DNA of 64,000 bases from Anadara kagoshimensis (lineage: Eukaryota > Mollusca > Bivalvia > Arcoida > Arcidae). Position numbers and translations under genes: made by a program. Each line of letters opens with the position of its first letter. Position 1 is the first letter of the stretch. The notes under the pieces are model-generated. The model was not told the origin of the DNA, did no database searches, and worked only from the letters and a program-made list of their open reading frames with translations. This document shows, piece by piece, positions 57,138-64,000 of the stretch. Location of the stretch: assembly GCA_021292105.1 (NCBI GenBank), contig CM037860.1:17068698-17132697 (forward strand), written 5' to 3'.

Positions 57138-57191
57138 ATGTCGGCTGGAGATAAGCAGGAAATATTTGTGGTTATTCATTACATCAACAAG
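57138..57191 (+). CDS. Possible first coding exon
   Basis: An ATG at 57138, with an in-frame TGA 12 bases before it (57126-57128), opens exactly 18 codons (MSAGDKQEIFVVIHYINK) that run into a strong donor, AAG|GTAAGA, at 57191/57192. Codon phase at the junction would be 0. G at -3 is an acceptable start context. The peptide is not recognised. The exon would be the start of a plus-strand gene continuing to the right; no matching acceptor exon was identified in the remaining 7 kb, so the intron would be long. Chance is quite possible for 18 codons. Confidence 0.25.
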
Positions 57192-57497
57192 GTAAGATCA
57201 TTATGTGTATATGAAATGTTGTGTATTGATCTGTAGGTATGATAAAACTGTACGAGATCTGATCATCACGCTATCGGACTAATTTGTGTCGACTAATTCG
57301 TCATTATTTTTACTCAGAAGTTTGTCATAATACCATCATGGTACAATTTTTGGATAAGATTTGTCACACTGTTGAACTTTATTCTTGTTTGATTAAATGA
57401 TATGGTTACATATCAACTTGATGGATTAGTTTGTGATATAAAAATAGTAAGATCTGACATGAAATGATGACACTATCCTAAATGTTTTCCTTCCTCA
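57192..57497. other. Unique DNA
   Basis: If the upstream exon is real, this is intron. Nothing else is recognised. Confidence 0.5.
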
Positions 57498-57530
57498 TGT
57501 GTGTGTGTCTGTGTGTGCATGTATGCATGC

Positions 57531-57566
<36 letters not shown>

Positions 57567-57641
57567 CTCTGTGTGTGTGCATGTATGCATGCCTCTGTGT
57601 GTGTGTGTGTGTGTGTGTCTCTCTCTCTCTTTCTCTTTCTT

Positions 57642-57688
<47 letters not shown>
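57498..57688 (+). repeat. Compound GT / CT microsatellite with duplicated block
   Basis: GT tracts with the block GCATGTATGCATGC repeated at about 57517 and 57579, each between GT runs, then a switch to a long interrupted CT tract (about 57619-57688). It explains five overlapping frames on both strands. Confidence 0.97.
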
Positions 57689-57864
57689 AAGAGTGTGTTT
57701 GTGTGTGTATTCATGCATAATATAATGCACATTAAGTTAAAGAAAGGTCAAAGGTAAGCATCATCTTCTTACCTATTTTCTTTAGTACACTTGTTGCTTT
57801 AGGACCATTTGTCTCTTTTTTTAAGCAACTGCAGACATCAGCAACAAACCATCTTAATTTCTTA

Positions 57865-58085
57865 CTTGTTAATGGTGTTTTGTGCTCCAGCAAAAATTCT
57901 TTCACTTGCATCGAAGAAGTCAGTTCTGGGATGGTTGAGGAAACTGGAGTGCCTGGAGAAAACCATGGTTTGCAAGTGAACTTATAAAATTTTCATCACA
58001 TTAGGATCTCCCCCAAAATGGGAATGGAATGTTGATGGTGAGAGGCACTGCGAGCCACCAAGATTTCTTGGCCACGAAAGCCCCT
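57865..58085 (-). mobile_element. SINE group C, near full length
   Basis: Inverted tail TTAATGGTGTTTTGTGCTCC, then AAATTCTTTCACTTGCATCG, CAGTTCTGGGATGGTTGAGG, AAACTGGAGTGCCTGGAGAA, AACCATGGTTTGCAAGTGAA, GGATCTCCCCCAAAATGGGA. The inverted head is GTGAGAGGCACTGCGAGCCA, CCAAGATTTCTTGGCCACGA, AAGCCCCTA, which shows a class-II tRNA-like start. The frame at 58029-58244 is a shadow. Confidence 0.85.
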
Positions 58086-58390
58086 AATTTAATGGATGCT
58101 GGCAATTTTATCTGGGATTCATCTTGTGTAGAACTAGAATTGCAAACCAAAGATGATTTTTGTACTCTCAGTTACTTCACACCACTAAAACATAGATGTG
58201 TGCCTATAGACTTTTACTTTGATATTTATCCTACAAGACATTGATGTTGCCCATCAAACTTTTTCATCAACTTTTGCCATACGTTTAATGTGAATTAATT
58301 CTGAATATTAAACCATTTCATCTTTACAGTTACTGTATAGTACACATCAGAAATGACAAAAACTGTTACTTTGTCATAAAACATGATAGA

Positions 58391-58626
58391 GACTGTAAAC
58401 ATACTTATTTGCGCGGTGTTCTCATTTTTGTGGTGTTCTCATTTTTTTCTTATTTCGAGGTTGTTTTGCGTGAAAATTAATACCAAGCCAAAATTATACA
58501 TGTATTATGCTTATTGCGTTATAGTGCATATTTAAAAAAAACGCGAAAATTTAACATTTCGCGGATATGTCTAAATTTGCTATACCGCAAAAATAAATAC
58601 ACGCAAAATTAAATGCTTTTACAGTA
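58391..58626. mobile_element. Foldback MITE with TACTGTAAA ends
   Basis: The left end GACTGTAAACATACTTATTT, GCGCGG is an inverted match of the right end CCGCAAAAATAAATACACGC, AAAATTAAATGCTTTTACAG, TA. Inside there are further CGCGAAAATT / ATTTCGCGG pairs. No coding. It resembles a MITE family I remember as common in molluscs. Confidence 0.65.
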
Positions 58627-59689
58627 TTTAAGAGAAAATTTATAAAAAATAAAAATAAAAAATAAATAAAAAAACCGAAAAAAAAAAAAAAAGAATCAAG
58701 TGTAATAAATCCTGTTTTTATTACCATTACTGTTATAATTATTTTGATTTAGGTGATGGGGATCTATGTACTTTTCAGATACCTACAAGTGAAATATGAT
58801 TCCTTACTATAGGATACCAGTTTCATGTTTAATGATGGGATTATTGTATTCCCTCCAAAGTTGGATATTAAATTACCATTAAATTATGATTACTGTATAA
58901 AAATTCCAATTTATGAGCAAGAACAATAGAATTTAGAAGGTATAAATCTGTGTATTACTGTGTTTATATTTTGTAAAAGCAAAGTGCGGGTAATTTTAGC
59001 TCTAATACCTTGTAATATGATACCAATACTTTATAGTAAAGTAAGATCGTTAGTTGTATTATACAGGGTTTGATATTAATTTAAGTGTCGTCCTCGGCAC
59101 ACTTCACTCGCCTGCCTCTCCGTTTCTCTTGATTAGAAATTTGATTCTTAAAAACATGCAAAGTCACTGAATTGATTTTGTTTTCAAAGGTTGGTAATAA
59201 TGAAAAGTATATCAAGCAGGGTTTACTGAAATATTGGCTGACTGTGGTTTATAACCTCAACAATACAAACCAATGCTCACATGTGATCTTATTGCATAGA
59301 ACAACATGTGTAAGTCTGTGTTACATGGTTAACATCTATTTTTGACGTCTCCTTTGAAACTACTGGATATTGATGGACCAATGCTTTATAAATTTGTTCA
59401 TAATATTGCTATGGCTACCAAAACAAGTTTTTGGGTCCTAAGCCTATAGTTTATTTACTTTCATGAAATTGGGACAAAAAAATTTCAACCGGTTTTGGTT
59501 GTACAGTTGCGCCATGCTTTTCTTCTGGTAGGTGAAGACTTGTTTAAAATTTGTTGATGGCCAGATGTGCATGTGAGCTATACTGCATTGAATTTCTTGT
59601 TTACATTAAAAAGACAATGTACCCAGTAATTTTATTACAATTTTACAAAACAATAAAAATCTCAATAATATGGGTTTTTTGCAGGCATT
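58627..59689. other. Unique AT-rich DNA with an A-rich tract
   Basis: An A-rich stretch at about 58630-58695 follows the MITE. No gene. Confidence 0.5.
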
Positions 59690-59725
59690 CTAGTCTCCAC
59701 CACCATTTCAGAACTTACCTTAATG
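59690..59725 (+). mobile_element. SINE group C fragment
   Basis: CTAGTCTCCACCACCATTTC, AGAACTTACCTTAATGTAG matches the C segment before the tail. Confidence 0.5.
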
Positions 59726-59727
59726 TA

Positions 59728-60108
59728 GTAGGTGTAACTCAGTTGTAAGAGTGTCAGACTCAAGATCCAAAGGGAGCATGTTGTAACCTTTAGCAAGTTA
59801 CTTCATTTTACATTGCTGCTTACTTACTCAGTGTCAGGATCTATGGTTCAGCAATCTTTGCAATCGCTGTCTAGGTGAGCTTGTACTTAGAAGTTGCCCT
59901 GCATGCTTGCTGGTATAAAGCAGACATATGCATAATACACACTGTCAGTTGTTGCTACATCCGTGTAGCCTAGTGTAATCTGGCTGACACTAGCACCACT
60001 GTGGAAAGATTAAAATGTGCCAATACAAGCCTAAGGCTTACTTTAGGTATCTAATATACCTGTAGTAAAGTGTACATGAAATAATCTTGACTGTATTGAA
60101 AAACACCA
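59728..60108 (+). mobile_element. SINE-like element with a distinct body and the shared tail
   Basis: The head TGTAACTCAGTTGTAAGAGT, GTCAGACTCAAGATCCAAAG looks tRNA-like and the end GAAATAATCTTGACTGTATT, GAAAAACACCA matches the 3' block of groups A-C. The 300-bp body between does not match any of them. The B box is not clear. Confidence 0.5.
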
Positions 60109-61172
60109 TGCAAACAAAATATTTTGAGGAAAACTCTTTAGTTGAAAACTAAAACGAAATAAAATGCCCAGTTTGGAAAAGTCATAACTTAATCTTTCAA
60201 ACCAATTATTTTAATGAAAACCTTTCATTTGAACAAGATGTATGTTTTGGAGAAATTATTATTTTATCTTTCATGTAATAATATGACCTTCGCCTTTCTT
60301 GATGAGTCATTAAATAACTCCAAATTAACACTTTTTTGGAGAAAAAAAAACTTCAAAAAAGTATGTCAACTGATAAGTTATCTTCATAGCTTGAGATAAA
60401 ATCAAGAGTGTTTTGCACCGGGACGATGTGATCTCCAGAAATTCTGCAAATAATTTGTCTTTTAATGTTATGATGTTTTTAAGAACCCAGTCATCATCTG
60501 GCAGAAAGGAAATTGCTTTTAAGCTGTGAATACTATCAGCTGTTTTAAGGGAGGCTTAAGTTTCATTTCACTGTCACACAGAACAAGTTCTAGTTAATAA
60601 CCCCCTGCTGAGTTTTTGCTATAATCTGATTTGTGCTTCATTACTTTTTTGGTGCTAGATAAGCGAGAGAGAGAAATATTCTGTCTATTAAGTTAAGAAG
60701 TATGTTTTTCTCATTCATTCATGATATAAGTCTGCCATGGGTTTATTGGTATCTTTGTAGATTTTTTGTTATGATAAATCACAAAATGTAAATACAACAT
60801 GTTTAAATGCCCCATTCAGAATTTTGGAAGTTTCTGTCGATTTTCTTTAATTGGTTGCAGCCAGCTGAAAAAAGAACTTCTATACATATGGAAACCATTT
60901 GTTTAATTTTTTTTGTAGAATTCATTCAACTTGTGAGGTTGTGGGTTTCATCTCTGTCAGGTTAAGTTCTACTGAAAAATAGTATTTTAAGTCAGTTGTC
61001 ATTAGATGTTAAAAAAATATTGACCGACTTTGATTGCCTACAACCTAATGTTTGATGTTACTGTCGATTGATCAAGTTAATTTTGATCTTGTAAAAAATG
61101 AGAAAAATCCATCATAATTAGCCTAATTAATTTTAAAGTTGAGCCTTATTTATATGAAATGTGTTGAATAAA
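60109..61172. other. Unique AT-rich DNA
   Basis: Nothing supported; a 61-codon frame at 60214-60399 is AT-driven. Confidence 0.5.
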
Positions 61173-61364
61173 TACAGTCAAACCTGCCTTGATGGCCACC
61201 TCTATATGAAGGTCGCCTTCTTTCAAAGGACAGTAAAATTTTATGCCAATTTGGCAATTGCTTTTATTTATGTGAATTGAACCTGTATATATAAGAGACA
61301 CCTGTTCATAAAGGCCACTTCTACTGGTTCCCGAAGGTGTCCCCTATAGACAGGTTTGAGTGTA
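61173..61364. mobile_element. MITE with CAGTCAAACCTG ends and TA duplication
   Basis: TACAGTCAAACCTG (61173-61186) is inverted at CAGGTTTGAGTGTA (61351-61364). The TA at each end fits the TA duplication of Tc1/mariner-pogo elements. Inner arms GGTCGCC / AAGGCCAC and GTTCCCGAAGGTGTCCCCTA also partly mirror the left side. About 192 bp, noncoding. I recognise this as similar to a MITE type widespread in bivalves. Confidence 0.85.
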
Positions 61365-63144
61365 CCAGTAAATAAAAATATCTATCATTATTGGTAGTTG
61401 TTGTTATAACATTTTTTATAGTCTACATGATTTATATTTTAAATTTTTCAAATTTTATTTTCCATTTTAATTCTCAAATGTGAAAAATAATTGAATTATT
61501 AATAAATTTATTAATTTCCATTTTTCTGCGACTTGCTTTTATAGAAAATGTAAAATTTTATGCAAACCATACAAGTACATCATTTTTGAAGCCAATGTTA
61601 TGAAAGCTGACCTTGACCTCTGTATAATGACGTTACCCTATGTTACCACTATAAATGACCAATCCATAATTTATTATCTTAAAGATTTATTCTGATTGGT
61701 TCAGTGCAAATTCAAAATCCTATGACAGTAATCTTGTGATTTTTATGTGTTATATAAAATATTCAAAGGTTTGTTTGCATTGAATAAAAATTGAAATTGG
61801 TAGTTAGAATGGAAAATTTCATTGCAATATCACCACTCGGATTAATACCAATCCTTTCATTTTGTCTTTGATATCTAAACCACATAATGATGTTTGTTTG
61901 TGTATGAATTTTTAATATGGTAGACAGCTGGGATGTGTAAAAAGCTAAAATTGTCATCTTGCTGGAACTGATTTGGAACAATAAAATTGTTCTGTATTGA
62001 ATTTCTTTATAAATTGTTAAAAAAATGAAAAAGGAAAAGCAAAAACGTGTCATGCCTTAAAGTACTGCAGTTTGCATGCAAATTTGATAAGAGTAGAAGC
62101 CCTATATTAAAAGCTGTTATGATGCCAATGCAGATTTTATATCCGAAGATACTTTTAATGCCGAGATAATGATTAATTTGCATATGGAGCACGATGTTGT
62201 GTATGACTGCCTCAAGACAAAATACGGGATTACTGTTCTGACTCATTGTCAGACTAAAATTTGTTATTTAGTGAAATGATAATGATTATCTTTTTTATAA
62301 GTTGGAGAAGGAAACTTAATCATGCTTAACATGAATGCAAGGAAATTGACTAGTCACATTTACAAAAGTTGCCATGGAAACATCATAATCAGATGAACAA
62401 TTTCTGCAATTAAAGGTTTCATCTAATATTTCAGATATAATCTCCAATACATTTCTTTTAGGAAGCAGCTGGATTGTAATTAGTCAAAATGAGAAAAAGG
62501 GTTTCAGCTTTATTATTATAGAGTTTTTAGCAAAGACAGGATACAGGGATTTCAATCATGGCCTGGCTGTCCTTCGCTTGATATTTATTGGGACCAATTC
62601 CCTGGGGTGTATTCTTGCATTAAAATGATAGTTTGACTGAAATCACATGCAAAATACGCTCTTGTCAATTTCAGCTTTATTGAAAATTAGATATTACATC
62701 AAATATAATCTACTAGCCACATAGAACCACGTAATTGACATCTCCCATTATTTTTTTGAATAATTAATTTATTTTCAATCATGATATTTATTTTTTTTTT
62801 AATTATTCAATCCATTATTTATGAAATTATTTATGGTGAAATCACATTTAGATTTTTAGTATGTAATTTACTTAAAAGCCTAGACAATTATCTTAAATGC
62901 TTTATGCTCTACTTTCCATATACATTTGTATATTAAATTAATGATATTTTTGTATTGTGGATTATTAAAATATAAAGATAATCTAAATAGAATTGGACAA
63001 TTAAAATATTCTGTAGGTACAATTATCTAATTACTTGTAATATTCAGCATATAGGAAGTACATTTAGCTCTATCTGCAATCAGTCTACTAACTCTACTTC
63101 CTTATTGCTGGAAGTACAATCGGACTTTGAGTATCTTAAGTGAT
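61365..63144. other. Unique AT-rich DNA
   Basis: Reverse frames at 61763-62053 and 62007-62246 overlap but show no domain I recognise. Confidence 0.5.
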
Positions 63145-63240
63145 CTGGCTCCGTTTTCACAATCAGTCCTTACTTAGATTTTCCTTAACTTGATCTGGCA
63201 ATTATTGTTGAGCTTTTATCATACTAAAAATAAAAAGAGT
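63145..63240. mobile_element. Foldback MITE (TTTCACAATCA end), left part only
   Basis: GGCTCCGTTTTCACAATCAG, TCCTTACTTAGATTTTCCTT resembles the left end of the elements at 47038 and 53619. No right end is found before the window end. Confidence 0.45.
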
Positions 63241-64000
63241 TTCAGCAAAAATAGAACATAGATGTAATAAGCTTAGAGCGATCTTCAAAATAACATGTTA
63301 AGTTCATGAAGGACAAACAATATCATTGAGTTGTACATGGTTAATTCATGAGATGCCTTTTTTGGGGTGGAGCTCTGGTGGCCAATTGGTTCTGGTTCAA
63401 CAAAAGCAATGAAGGGTTATTTCCATGTCTAAAGCCTGAGTTGTCTTCAGTATTTATTGTGCAACATTGCGGGTGAGTGCACTGACACTAGTACTATAGA
63501 AGTCTCCATAACTAGCAGTTCAAAGCAGATGATAAACATTTGCACGAAACTCGCACCACATGAGCTTGTGTTTAGATTAATCCATGAGATTAATTTAGAT
63601 TAATTCATGAGTTAGATTAATCCATGAGATTCATAAGTAATATTTTCTCATCACAAATAGCAGAAAAATTACTAATGTAACATAAAACAACATTCAACAC
63701 ATCTTTTGATTTTGGAAACCAAAGGTCAAGGTCTATTCAAAATCATCCCAGTTTTTCTTTGGAGTAAAACAATAATGTACTACTTTCATAGCTTTCTGAA
63801 ATTGGGTTTGGTTTTTGGTCATTGATGACAAATGCCTAGGTTTTAGGATGGTCAGTTTTGGAATCTTACCATTTTTAGTATGTTTTGGGTGTAAAATTAC
63901 AAATCTTACAATTTTTTTAGCATCAATACTTGTGTCATATTTTAAATTTCATAATAATTGAAATCAGACTATTTTGACACTTGTCACTTAGCTATCTTTA
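63241..64000. other. Unique DNA with a small tandem repeat
   Basis: TAGATTAATCCATGAG occurs three times with small changes at about 63573-63628. No gene. Confidence 0.5.

Noticed and set aside
57473-57757. Overlapping frames of 63-91 codons on both strands
   Set aside because: All are translations of the GT/CT microsatellite.

Overview
The window looks like noncoding DNA (intron or intergenic) from a large, AT-rich, repeat-dense eukaryotic genome, most likely a bivalve mollusc or a close relative. The evidence is: no open reading frame that reads as an intact gene, long CA/GT and GA/CT microsatellites, many tRNA-headed SINEs, foldback MITEs, a dead mariner transposase, hammerhead-like motifs of the Penelope-element type, and large elements starting with the AGCTCACCTGAGC hairpin. 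The lineage call comes from memory of mollusc repeats, not from a search.

Layout. 1-6.5 kb: SINE fragments, then two large related elements (1395-3487 and 4606-6476) starting with the same hairpin and built around 145-bp tandem arrays, with a truncated relative between them. 7-8.3 kb: a dispersed repeat and a mariner pseudogene. 9.4-17 kb: SINEs, a 45-bp minisatellite (11571-12539) that keeps one frame open for 322 codons, and a CA tract. 17.5-17.8 kb: a short insertion with 13-bp target duplications ending in a hammerhead-like motif. 18-31 kb: mostly unique AT-rich DNA with microsatellites, three SINEs, a degenerate minisatellite and a three-arm palindrome (about 31.0-31.2 kb). 31.7-41 kb: SINE remnants, a foldback element, a duplicated 167-bp block, a 28-bp minisatellite and a second hammerhead-like motif (40759-40804). 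41-54 kb: short tandem repeats, nested SINEs and copies of a foldback MITE. 55-64 kb: three further MITEs, a compound GT/CT microsatellite, SINEs and a possible first coding exon (57138-57191).

Three SINE groups are named locally here. A has a tRNA-like head (TAGCTCAGTTGG plus GGGTTCGAACCC) and an (ACTCA)n tail. B has a similar head, a different body and an (AATC)n tail. C has a class-II tRNA-like head and a GGCAGATCCTA body. All share a 3' block around GATATAAGTGAAA-ATTCTTGACTGGG, which suggests mobilisation by one LINE family.

No operon or pathway is present. Two exon candidates (46412-46589, 57138-57191) are weak and need transcript evidence. If they are real, the window is part of a long plus-strand gene or genes.
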